NCBI RefSeq assembly: GCF_040215725.1
Contig: NZ_CP157968.1
Coordinates: 1,302,001-1,366,000 of the forward strand
DNA: 64,000 bases
Direction: 5' to 3'
DNA from: Rhizobium sp. ZPR4
GTDB taxonomy: Bacteria > Pseudomonadota > Alphaproteobacteria > Rhizobiales > Rhizobiaceae
Part shown: positions 56,964 through 64,000 of the stretch, one piece after another
Numbering within the stretch: the stretch's first letter is position 1
Layout of the letters: each line of letters opens with the position of its first letter
Translations under genes and position numbers: made by a program
Notes under the pieces: generated by a model
Database searches by the model: none
Told to the model about the DNA's origin: nothing
What the model saw: only the letters and a program-made list of their open reading frames with translations

Positions 56964-58479
56964 TGTCGGCTCCGCTCTTCTCTTTCCATTCTCCGGCCAT
57001 CATCAGGCCCAGCAGGCGTGCATCCGCTTCACCAGCGTCGACCGGCGCGGAGAGGCGGCCGCCGACGATCGCCTGGATGCGATCGGCCAAGGCAATGACT
57101 TCGTCCAGGTCTTCCGAAATCAGCAGAACGGCGGTCCCCTGGCGACGGGCTTCCAGAATGCGCCCGTGAACGGCGGCAACCGCTCCTTCGTCCAGTCCTC
57201 GTGCGGGCTGGGCAGCGATGAGGATGCGCGGGCGGTCGTAAAGATTGCGGCCAAGGATCAGCTTTTGCATGTTGCCACCGGATAGCAGCCGGATGCGGCT
57301 TGCTGCATTGCCGCCGCGCACATCGAACGTTTCGATGATCTTCTGCGCAAAGGCCATGCCGGCGCTGCGGTCGACCAGGCCGTGCTTCGAATAGGAGGAC
57401 AGGCGCTCCAGCACGGCATTTTCCCAGATCGCCATTTCGCCAATCGCGCCATCGCGGTTTCGGTCTTCCGGAATGCGCCCGATGCCTGCATCGATGACCG
57501 CGGCGACGTCGAGATCGCCGACAGATTCTCCGAACAATAGAAGCTCGCCGGATGAACGGGCGAGCGTGCCCGATAGGATCTGGCCCAAAGTCGCCTGGCC
57601 GTTGCCGGATACGCCGATGATGCCGAGAACCTCACCGGCATGCAGATGAAAGCTCACATGTTTCAATCGCTCGACACCGCCAATTTTCACGGTGATATCG
57701 CGAGCTTCCAGCGCAATTTCACCTGGCGTTGCCGCTTCGCGGGTCGGGCGCGTCACGCGATGGCCGACCATGAGCTCGGCAAGCTCGGATTTGCTGGTTT
57801 CGGCCGCCCGCCGCTCGGCGGCGACCTTGCCGCCGCGCAGGACGATGATGCGGTCGGCCGTGGCCATGACCTCATCGAGCTTGTGGGAGATGAAGATCAG
57901 AGACAGGCCCTGTGCCGCCATCTGCTTCAGCGTCGAGAACAGCTTCTCCGCTTCGATCTGCGTCAGAACTGCGGTCGGCTCGTCGAGGATCAGGATGCGG
58001 GCATCATTGTAGAGCGCTTTCAATATTTCCACCCGCTGCTGCTCGCCGACCGAAAGGTCGCCGAGGCGTGCATCGGGATCGACCTTCAGGCCGAAGCGCT
58101 CGGAGATCGATAGCAATTTCTTGCGGGCTGCCATCGTTTGAGATCTGAGCGACCAGAGCTGTTCCGTGCCGGTCATGACGTTTTCCAGCACGGTCAGATT
58201 GGGCGCCAGCGAGAAGTGCTGGTGGACCATGCCGACACCGGCCCGGATCGCGGCGCGTGGCTTGCCCGGCGGCAATTCCGCATCATCGACAAGGATGCGC
58301 CCGGTGTCAGGCACATAGTGGCCGAAAAGGATGCTCATCAGCGTTGTCTTGCCGGCGCCGTTTTCGCCGAGCAGAGCGACGATCTCGCCTTTCGCCAAGG
58401 TGAGGGAAATATTGTCGTTGGCAATGGTGCTGCCGAAACGCTTGCTGACGCCTTCGATGGTGAGAACGGGTGCGGTCAT
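56953..58479 (-). CDS. ABC transporter ATP-binding protein with two NBDs (NupA/BmpB type)
   Basis: 508 aa from an ATG overlapping the amidase stop (ATGA). Two NBDs in tandem. The first is complete: GENGAGKTTLMSILFG, SVGEQQRVEILKALYNDARILILDEPTAVLT, FISHKLDEVMA. The second has LLSGGNMQKLILGRNLYDRPRILIAAQPARGLD and LLISEDLDEVIALADR, but in place of Walker A it has VSGNGQATLGQ, so it is degenerate, as in this family. Drives nucleoside/nucleobase-type import. Confidence 0.9.
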   Translation of the reverse strand: MTAPVLTIEGVSKRFGSTIANDNISLTLAKGEIVALLGENGAGKTTLMSILFGHYVPDTGRILVDDAELPPGKPRAAIRAGVGMVHQHFSLAPNLTVLENVMTGTEQLWSLRSQTMAARKKLLSISERFGLKVDPDARLGDLSVGEQQRVEILKALYNDARILILDEPTAVLTQIEAEKLFSTLKQMAAQGLSLIFISHKLDEVMATADRIIVLRGGKVAAERRAAETSKSELAELMVGHRVTRPTREAATPGEIALEARDITVKIGGVERLKHVSFHLHAGEVLGIIGVSGNGQATLGQILSGTLARSSGELLLFGESVGDLDVAAVIDAGIGRIPEDRNRDGAIGEMAIWENAVLERLSSYSKHGLVDRSAGMAFAQKIIETFDVRGGNAASRIRLLSGGNMQKLILGRNLYDRPRILIAAQPARGLDEGAVAAVHGRILEARRQGTAVLLISEDLDEVIALADRIQAIVGGRLSAPVDAGEADARLLGLMMAGEWKEKSGADNAV

Positions 58480-59900
58480 GCCGGAAATCCTGCAATCGGA
58501 AAGCGGTGCTGCCAACGTTGCTCTGCTTCCAGTTCGGCCGCAAGGCGAAGCAGCAAGGCTTCTTCACCCATCGGCGCCATCATCTGGATCGGCAAGGGCA
58601 ATCCGTCGGCATCTTCGCCGAAGGGCAGCGTCAGTGCCGGAAAGCCGGAAATATTGGCCAGAGATGCAAAGGGGGCAAAAGCCGTCATGCGCTCGAGGTG
58701 CAATTCCGTGTCGGAATGATCGGTCGGAAAGGATCCGATGGGTGGGGGCGCCGTCGCCAGCATCGGCATAATGATGACGTCTATCGCGTCGAAAATATCC
58801 CAGAGAGTGCGGCTTGCCTGAACGGCTCCGTTGAGCGAACTCCAGAGCCTCGTCGCTGTCATCGCGCGTCCGCGTGCAATGAATGCCTGTGTCATCGGCT
58901 CGGCCGCAAGAATATCCAGTCCGAGATCGTCGACCAAGCCGGCGATATTGACGGAAATGATATCGCCAAAGGCGCGGGCGCTCGCCTGAACGGCACTTTC
59001 CATCTGCTCCCAGGTGAGGGAAACCAGATCGTTTCCACGCTTCTCCAGAAAGCCGGCCGCGGCTTCAACGGCTTGCGCCCGGTCTGGTCCGATCGCGTAG
59101 TGCTGTCCGGCGTCCGTCAAAAGTCCAACGCGCAGCTTAGCCGTCTTGGTCGGGGATTGGACGATATCCGCGAACGGTCCTCTTGTTCGACCTCGCACGA
59201 CCTCGAAGATCCGCTCGGTATCGCGCACGGAGCGGGTGACGGCGAGCTCGCTGGCGATGCCGCCGAGATGATTTCCGAAGGAGGGGCCGGCGGGCACGGC
59301 GCCGCGCGTCGGCTTCAATCCCACGAGGCCGCAACAGGCGGCCGGCACGCGGATCGAGCCGCCAGCATCCGTCGCATGCGCGATCGCCACGATGCCGGCC
59401 GCGACTGCGGCGGCGGCACCGCCCGAGGAGCCTCCGGCGGTCCTGTTTCGATCCAATGGATTTCGACAGATCGGACCGATTGCCGGCTCCGATGCGAGCG
59501 AGAAGCCGAATTCCGGGCTGGTAGTCAAGCCGAAGGCGCAGAGGCCGGCGTCGCGGAAACGGGCTGCCAGATCGCTGTCTGAACCTTTACCGACACGGCT
59601 GAACAGGCGCGACCCCGCCGTTACCGGCAGCCTTGGAAAGGGGCCGCCGAGATCCTTGGCAACGGTCGGCGCGCCGGCAAACGCGCGTTGCGCAAAGCGC
59701 TCCGGGCGTTCCGATGCCTCCCGATCCAGGGCTTGCGCGGCGGCAAGTCCCGTCTCGGGGTTGAGATAGGTGATTGCGCCAAGCGCTTCGTGCTTGGCGC
59801 AGGCGGCTAGAGCCGCCTGCATGGCATCCGTGCAAGTGAGCTTGCCGGATTTGATGGCGCCGGCCAGCTCAGTGGCGTCGGCGAATAACGAGCTGCTCAT
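58476..59900 (-). CDS. Amidase (amidase-signature family)
   Basis: 474 aa. The Ser-cisSer-Lys triad is readable: K82 in TVAKDLGG, S158 in TAGGSSGGAAAAVAAG, S182 in ATDAGGSIRVPAACCGLVGLKPTRG. Enzymes of the family hydrolyse an amide and release ammonia. The operon suggests the substrate is a ring-opening or deamination product of the imported compound; it could equally be an unrelated amide. Cytoplasmic. It begins 15 bp after the BMP-binding-protein stop. Confidence 0.9.
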   Translation of the reverse strand: MSSSLFADATELAGAIKSGKLTCTDAMQAALAACAKHEALGAITYLNPETGLAAAQALDREASERPERFAQRAFAGAPTVAKDLGGPFPRLPVTAGSRLFSRVGKGSDSDLAARFRDAGLCAFGLTTSPEFGFSLASEPAIGPICRNPLDRNRTAGGSSGGAAAAVAAGIVAIAHATDAGGSIRVPAACCGLVGLKPTRGAVPAGPSFGNHLGGIASELAVTRSVRDTERIFEVVRGRTRGPFADIVQSPTKTAKLRVGLLTDAGQHYAIGPDRAQAVEAAAGFLEKRGNDLVSLTWEQMESAVQASARAFGDIISVNIAGLVDDLGLDILAAEPMTQAFIARGRAMTATRLWSSLNGAVQASRTLWDIFDAIDVIIMPMLATAPPPIGSFPTDHSDTELHLERMTAFAPFASLANISGFPALTLPFGEDADGLPLPIQMMAPMGEEALLLRLAAELEAEQRWQHRFPIAGFPA

Positions 59901-59915
59901 GATCGAGCCTGGCGG

Positions 59916-60902
59916 TTACTTCGGCTGATCCATAACCTTCGGCACTTCGAAGGTGCCGGCCTTGATGTCGGCACGAACCTTCTCCATCGCAGCTTCCGCT
60001 TCTGCGGGGGCAACGCCCTTCACATAGACGATGTCGCTGCCGCCTTCCTTCATCAGGCCATAAGCCGTGTAGCTGCGGCCGACCGGCTTGCCGGCGGCAA
60101 CATCGGCGATCGCCGCATTGAGAATGGGGCGGAAGTACCACATGGCATTGGCAAAAACGGTATCCGGATAGCGCGGTGTGTAGTCGATCAGCGATCCCAC
60201 GGACTTGATATGGCGCTCCTTGGCGGCGTCCGCCGTGCCGATGCGCTCACCAAAGAGAACGTCGGCGCCAGCGTCGATCTGTGCGAGACCTGCTTCACGC
60301 GCCTTCGGTGGATCGAAGAAGGTGCCGATGAAGGAGACGAGGTGCTTGCAGTCGGGATTGACCGCTTTGACGCCTGCAGCAAAGGCATTAATCAGCATGT
60401 TGACTTCGGGGATCGGGATGGCGCCGACCGAGCCGACGACGTTCGACTTGGTCATCTTGCCTGCCAGCATGCCGGCGAGATAGGCGCCGTCATAGTTCCA
60501 GGTGCCGAAGACACCGAAATTGCTGCCGGCAGCCTCGCCGCTCGAGCCGAGAACGAAGGCGGTATCCGGGTAATCGGCGGCGACCTGACGTGCTTCCTTC
60601 TCCACGGCATAGGCCTCGCCGATGATCAGCTTGTTACCCTGTTCGGCATATTCGCGCATGGCGCGCGGATAGTCGGTGCCGGAAACACCCTCGGAAAAGA
60701 CATATTCGATGACGCCTTCCTTGGCTGCGTCCTGCAGCGCCTTGTGAAGACAGGAATTCCAGGCGTTTTCCACCGGCGAGGCGTGTATGCCCGCCACCTT
60801 GAGCGGCGCAGCAGCGCGAGCGGCTGGCGCCAGCGCACTGACACCGAGAGCGATGCCGGACGCAATGATAGCGCGGCGTGATATCATGATTTCATTGGTC
60901 AT
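59916..60902 (-). CDS. BMP-family ABC transporter substrate-binding protein
   Basis: 328 aa. A signal with a twin-arginine-like ISRRAIIASGIALGVSALAPAARA precedes the BMP domain: LKVAGIHASPVENAWNSCLHKALQDAAKEGVIEYVFSEGVSGTDYPRAMREYAEQGNKLIIGEAYAVE, DTAFVLGSSGEAAGSNFGVFGTWNYDGAYLAGMLAGKMTKSN, GAIPIPEVNMLINAFAAGVKAVNP. BMP proteins bind nucleosides, nucleobases or related rings. First gene of the operon, with a Shine-Dalgarno GGGGAA before the ATG. Confidence 0.92.
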   Translation of the reverse strand: MTNEIMISRRAIIASGIALGVSALAPAARAAAPLKVAGIHASPVENAWNSCLHKALQDAAKEGVIEYVFSEGVSGTDYPRAMREYAEQGNKLIIGEAYAVEKEARQVAADYPDTAFVLGSSGEAAGSNFGVFGTWNYDGAYLAGMLAGKMTKSNVVGSVGAIPIPEVNMLINAFAAGVKAVNPDCKHLVSFIGTFFDPPKAREAGLAQIDAGADVLFGERIGTADAAKERHIKSVGSLIDYTPRYPDTVFANAMWYFRPILNAAIADVAAGKPVGRSYTAYGLMKEGGSDIVYVKGVAPAEAEAAMEKVRADIKAGTFEVPKVMDQPK

Positions 60903-60939
60903 TTTTTAGTTCCCCTGCTTTTTGATCGTTTGGTAAAAA

Positions 60940-60968
60940 ATCATAGGAGGGGGCTAAAAAAGTGTCAA
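60940..60968 (-). promoter_or_regulatory. Near-consensus sigma-70 promoter of the BMP operon
   Basis: On the minus strand TTGACA (60968-60963), 17 bp, TATGAT (60945-60940); five of six -10 bases and all -35 bases match. Start would be about 30 bp before the coding region. The clearest promoter in the window. Confidence 0.8.
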
Positions 60969-61104
60969 GCAATAGCCGTGCTTAAATAATATGCGAGAGC
61001 GCTCGATATCCGATCGTCGCATGTATTAACAGATAGCCCCAGCGGCCCATATTCAAGTGTCTTTCAGGCTAGCACCGCTTGTGGTCTGGCGCTCAAGCAT
61101 AATA

Positions 61105-61686
61105 TCAGCCTGCAATACGTTCGATCATATGTGCAATGGCTGTGCGATAGCGATCTGCATCGCCGCCCGCATCGACGGCAAGGGCAGCACGATCGAATGC
61201 GGCAGACAGGATATCGGCAAGCGCATCGACGGGAATATCTGGTCCGCGACCACGACTAAGCGCCGCTTCTAGCCCGTGCTTCAGCGTGAGTGTGGTGGTT
61301 TCTTCGTCCAACTGCTTCATGTCGACGAAGCCGAGGACGGTTGGCCCCTCGATCAGCAGAAGTCGCGTGCGGCCGACAACCCGCATCGCTTCGAGATAGG
61401 CATTGCTGCCGGCGATCAGGGCAGCGCGGGGCGCAAGATGGTCAGGCGTTGCCTTCTCTATGGCGGTAGTCACTGCGAGTGCCTCCTCCCTGACGACGGC
61501 CCGGAAGAGGGCACGCTTGTCCTCGAAATGATGATAGAGCGCTCCGCGAGTGATGCCGGCTGCGGCAACGATCTCCGGCGTCGATGTCTCGGCATAGCCC
61601 TTTTCCACGAACAAGGCGCGTGCGGCCGCGATGAGTGCAGCCTTGGTCTTTTCGGTTCTCTCACGATTGGAGCGAGGATCTTGCAT
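61105..61686 (-). CDS. TetR-family regulator
   Basis: 193 aa from the ATG at 61686; the longer frame includes operator DNA. HTH: RTEKTKAALIAAARALFVEKGYAETSTPEIVAAAGITRGALYHHFEDKRALFRAVVREE; C-terminal ligand domain with GRTRLLLIEGPTVLGFVDMKQLDEETTTLTLKHGLEAAL. It diverges from a glyoxalase-family gene whose promoter carries a dyad, so it most likely represses that gene and itself. Ligand unknown. Confidence 0.9.
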   Translation of the reverse strand: MQDPRSNRERTEKTKAALIAAARALFVEKGYAETSTPEIVAAAGITRGALYHHFEDKRALFRAVVREEALAVTTAIEKATPDHLAPRAALIAGSNAYLEAMRVVGRTRLLLIEGPTVLGFVDMKQLDEETTTLTLKHGLEAALSRGRGPDIPVDALADILSAAFDRAALAVDAGGDADRYRTAIAHMIERIAG

Positions 61687-61715
61687 GCATGCAGCCTGTA
61701 TGTTATTTGAAAAGA

Positions 61716-61736
61716 ATACAGACAGATTGTATGTCT
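61716..61736. promoter_or_regulatory. Overlapping dyads, TetR operator candidate
   Basis: ATACA-N7-TGTAT (61716-61732) and AGACA-N7-TGTCT (61720-61736) overlap within 21 bp of the divergent promoter region. Overlapping dyads of this size are typical TetR targets where two dimers bind. Confidence 0.6.
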
Positions 61737-61756
61737 TTTCGGGGAGGAAGTGAAGC

Positions 61757-62188
61757 ATGAAGGTAACAAGCTACTATCCTGTCATCATAACTGAGCAGGT
61801 GGCGGAGACCGCAGCCTTTTACATCGAGCATTTCGGCTTTCAGGAAAACTTCGCGAGCGACTGGTACGTCCATCTGCAATCGGCCGAAGACAGCGGCATC
61901 AATCTTGCCATTCTGGATGGCCGGCATGAGACGATTCCGCCGCGAGGGCGCGGTCGGGTGGCCGGACTATTGCTCAATTTCGAAGTGGAAGACGTCGACA
62001 CGGTCTATGACCATGCGCGGGAAGCCGGATTGCCCATTTTGCTGGCCATCCGCGACGAAGATTTCGGTCAACGTCATTTCATAACGTCCGATCCGAACGG
62101 TGTTTTGATCGACATTATCAAGCCGATACCGCCAAGCGCGGAGTTCGCATCTCTCTATGCCGAGAATGCCTTGCCGCAGGATCGTTAA
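61757..62188 (+). CDS. Glyoxalase/bleomycin-resistance/dioxygenase (VOC) superfamily protein
   Basis: 143 aa: [106 protein letters not shown]. Two beta-alpha-beta-beta-beta modules of the VOC fold, with the terminal DPNGxxIDI motif. GGGGAGGAAG precedes the ATG. Members bind metal and either detoxify or sequester small molecules. Controlled, it seems, by the divergent TetR, so a role in resistance to a toxic compound is plausible. Confidence 0.83.
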   Translation: MKVTSYYPVIITEQVAETAAFYIEHFGFQENFASDWYVHLQSAEDSGINLAILDGRHETIPPRGRGRVAGLLLNFEVEDVDTVYDHAREAGLPILLAIRDEDFGQRHFITSDPNGVLIDIIKPIPPSAEFASLYAENALPQDR

Positions 62189-62304
62189 AGTGTTGGGTGC
62201 AATCGATAAAATCGAACGATGCAACTCTATCTTTGATTAACTAGGTCGCTTCACCCAATATTTCGCTTTTCATGCGACAAAACCGGCCAAAGGTAAGGTG
62301 ACCC

Positions 62305-62511
62305 ATGCAAGAGCTCCCGGTTTCGTCAAAAATCATCAAATCAGTCTATTTTCGCCCGGACGACGGGCGGCTTTATATCCGCTTCAGAAATGGCGAGGAG
62401 CGTCAATTCACCGGCGTTCCGCAGAAGGCGGCGATCGCCATGGTGAAGGCGTCGTCGCCCGGCCAGCACTATATCGAGCATATCCGCACCCAGTTCGAAC
62501 GCGTCGCTTGA
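62305..62511 (+). CDS. KTSC-domain small protein
   Basis: 68 aa: ELPVSSKIIKSVYFRPDDGRLYIRFRNGEERQFTGVPQKAAIAMVKASSPGQHYIEHIRTQFERVA. This matches the KTSC domain (the S-S-x-I-x-x-x-x-Y... Y-x-x-F... SxGxYFN-like pattern), a short domain of unknown biochemical role found alone or on tRNA synthetase-related proteins. The segment SPGQHYIEHI replaces the usual SxGKYFN. A Shine-Dalgarno-like AAGGTGA lies 5 nt before the ATG. Confidence 0.7.
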   Translation: MQELPVSSKIIKSVYFRPDDGRLYIRFRNGEERQFTGVPQKAAIAMVKASSPGQHYIEHIRTQFERVA

Positions 62512-62603
62512 AGCGCGAGATGAGCTTTGTTTCTTGGCGCATTGATAAACGCTGAGTTGCGCTATCTATATCAATCATAACCATCTTTCAGGGAGGAAGA
62601 GGC

Positions 62604-63914
62604 GTGATTGATGAGAAGCAGCTTATATCCAAGATCACCTGGAGGCTCATGCCCTTTCTGGGCATCCTCTACCTGATCGCCTATATCGACCGTCAGAACG
62701 TCAGTTACGCCAAGCTTGAGATGGTCGATGCGCTCGGCATGAGCGAATATGCCTATGGCCTTGGCGCGTCGCTGTTCTTTATCGGCTATTTCATCTTCGA
62801 GGTGCCGAGCAACCTGCTTCTCGACAGGTTCGGAGCCAGCAAGTGGTTCGCGCGTATCCTGATCTCTTGGGGAGCGGTGACGGTCGCACTGGCCTATACG
62901 CAGAATGCGACCATGTTCTATATTCTGCGCTTCCTGCTCGGTGCCTGCGAGGCCGGCTTCTTTCCAGGCGTGCTCTATCTGCTGACCCTTTGGTATCCTT
63001 CGGCCTATCGCGGCACGATGGTCGGGCTTTTCATGATTTTCAGCGCCTTTGCCAATGCGATCGGCGCACCGCTCGGCGGGGTGCTGCTGGATTTGAATGG
63101 GCTCTATGGTATTGCCGGTTGGCAATGGGTCTTTCTGGTGACCGGCATTCCCGCCATCATTGCCGGCTTCATCACCCTGTTTTATCTGCCGGACCTGCCA
63201 TCCAAGGCGACGTTCCTCGACGATACGGAAAAGAATTGGCTGAAGGATCGGATCGCGGCGGAAAATTCCGGCATGGAGCAGAACGCCGCCGATGGCTTCA
63301 AGGCGCTGATCAATCCGCGCGTATTGCTGATGTCGCTTTGCTATATCGGTTTTCCGCTGGCAGCCTATGGTCTCAGCTACTGGCTGCCGACCATCGTCAA
63401 GAATTTCGGTGTCAGCAATACGACGAACGGATTCCTGAACATCATCCCCTGGATTCTCGTCGCCATCGCTCTTTATGCCGTCCCGCGGGCGGCTGATAGG
63501 GCTGAGTCCAAGACGCCCTATATTGTCATTCCGGCACTGATCGGTGCCGCGAGCCTGGTCTTATCCGCCGTTATTCCAGACCACACGCTGCAATTTGCTT
63601 TCCTCTCCGTTGCCGCCGCCGGCATCTTTGCGGGCCAGCCGGTATTCTGGAGTCTTCCCTCGCGCTTCCTGCAGGGAGCGGGTGCCGCAGCGGGCCTTGC
63701 CGCGATCAATTCCGTCGGCAATCTCGGCGGCTTCATCGCCCAGAACGTCGTCCCTTGGATCAAGGATTCCACAGGAAGCACGATCGCACCGATGTTCTTC
63801 CTGGCTGCCTGCCTTCTGATTGCGGTGCTGTTGGTCCTTGTGATCGGACGCATGATACCGCGTGCGCCGCAGCCGGAAGATCTTGGCAATCCGAACGCAG
63901 CCCGCGTGAAGTGA
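62604..63914 (+). CDS. MFS transporter, anion:cation symporter (ACS) family
   Basis: 436 aa from a GTG with GGAGGAAGAGGC before it. Twelve spans. KITWRLMPFLGILYLIAYIDRQNVSYAKLEM at the first helix and FFIGYFIFEVPSNLLLDRFGASKWFARILISWG are characteristic of the ACS family (phthalate, tartrate, glucarate and similar organic-anion permeases). A hydrophilic loop (SKATFLDDTEKNWLKDRIAAENSG) splits the halves. Likely an importer of an aromatic or sugar acid. A clear terminator follows. Confidence 0.9.
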   Translation: MIDEKQLISKITWRLMPFLGILYLIAYIDRQNVSYAKLEMVDALGMSEYAYGLGASLFFIGYFIFEVPSNLLLDRFGASKWFARILISWGAVTVALAYTQNATMFYILRFLLGACEAGFFPGVLYLLTLWYPSAYRGTMVGLFMIFSAFANAIGAPLGGVLLDLNGLYGIAGWQWVFLVTGIPAIIAGFITLFYLPDLPSKATFLDDTEKNWLKDRIAAENSGMEQNAADGFKALINPRVLLMSLCYIGFPLAAYGLSYWLPTIVKNFGVSNTTNGFLNIIPWILVAIALYAVPRAADRAESKTPYIVIPALIGAASLVLSAVIPDHTLQFAFLSVAAAGIFAGQPVFWSLPSRFLQGAGAAAGLAAINSVGNLGGFIAQNVVPWIKDSTGSTIAPMFFLAACLLIAVLLVLVIGRMIPRAPQPEDLGNPNAARVK

Positions 63915-63952
63915 TTGCGCTCAGGTTTGCAAAGGCAGCTTCCAAATGAGAA

Positions 63953-63981
63953 GGGCGGCCTGATGGCCGCCCCAATTTTTC
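63953..63981 (+). terminator. Intrinsic terminator after the MFS gene
   Basis: GGGCGGCC / GGCCGCCC stem with TGAT loop, then CAATTTTT. Confidence 0.85.
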
Positions 63982-64000
63982 AGATCGCTGCTGATACCAA

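Overview
The window looks like chromosome or chromid DNA of a Rhizobium-type alphaproteobacterium (Rhizobiaceae). The support is the GC-rich codon use, a RopA-type alphaproteobacterial porin, PutA without its own repressor domain next to an Lrp-type PutR, a thiC-O-S-G-E operon behind a TPP riboswitch, many sugar-type ABC importers each with its own regulator, and two copies of the paired-palindrome repeat common between rhizobial genes. I see no phage, insertion sequence, CRISPR array, tRNA or rRNA. The genes are densely packed and look like ordinary vertically inherited metabolic DNA.

Layout. 1-3.8 kb: the 3' end of anmK, a lytic transglycosylase (together a murein-recycling theme) and a YdeP-type molybdopterin oxidoreductase. 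3.9-11.1 kb (minus): LacI regulator, sugar-binding protein, two permeases, a GH127 beta-L-arabinofuranosidase and an UgpC-type ATPase, with twin perfect palindromes before the regulator gene. 11.3-15.7 kb: putA and divergent putR. 15.8-20.7 kb: small genes and regulators (tautomerase with LysR, orphan LacI, LysR with a DUF1989 enzyme, a small exported protein). 20.9-25.5 kb (minus): thiamin operon. 25.6-28.1 kb: glycosyltransferase-like gene and porin. 28.3-30.3 kb: TetR regulator and a Ser-rich EF-hand protein. 30.6-34.9 kb (plus): ECF sigma factor, membrane protein (probable anti-sigma), Metal_resist-type periplasmic protein, then a DUF1800-DUF1501 pair. 35.1-41.3 kb: MFS transporter and an asparagine/aspartate catabolic cluster (GntR regulator, aspartase, permease, asparaginase). 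41.3-44.5 kb: isocitrate lyase with a divergent ScfR/RamB-like regulator. 44.6-46.3 kb: ABC exporter. 46.7-53.4 kb (minus): DapA-like aldolase, GntR, sugar ABC importer and PfkB kinase in one very tight operon. 53.7-60.9 kb (minus): BMP/Nup-type importer with an amidase and a cytosine-deaminase-like hydrolase behind a near-consensus sigma-70 promoter. 61.1-64 kb: TetR and divergent glyoxalase-family gene, a KTSC protein and an ACS-family MFS transporter.

How it works together: most of the window is catabolic and scavenging machinery (arabinosides, proline, asparagine/aspartate, C2 units through the glyoxylate shunt, an unknown sugar acid, an N-heterocycle), in local regulator-plus-importer-plus-enzyme modules. 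Many regulators sit beside a clean dyad that can be read by eye. The least explained module is the sigma factor / membrane protein / periplasmic protein / DUF1800 / DUF1501 group at 30.6-34.9 kb, with the EF-hand gene and a multi-segment RNA hairpin just before it. Function calls rest on motifs and family resemblance read by eye; no database search was possible.
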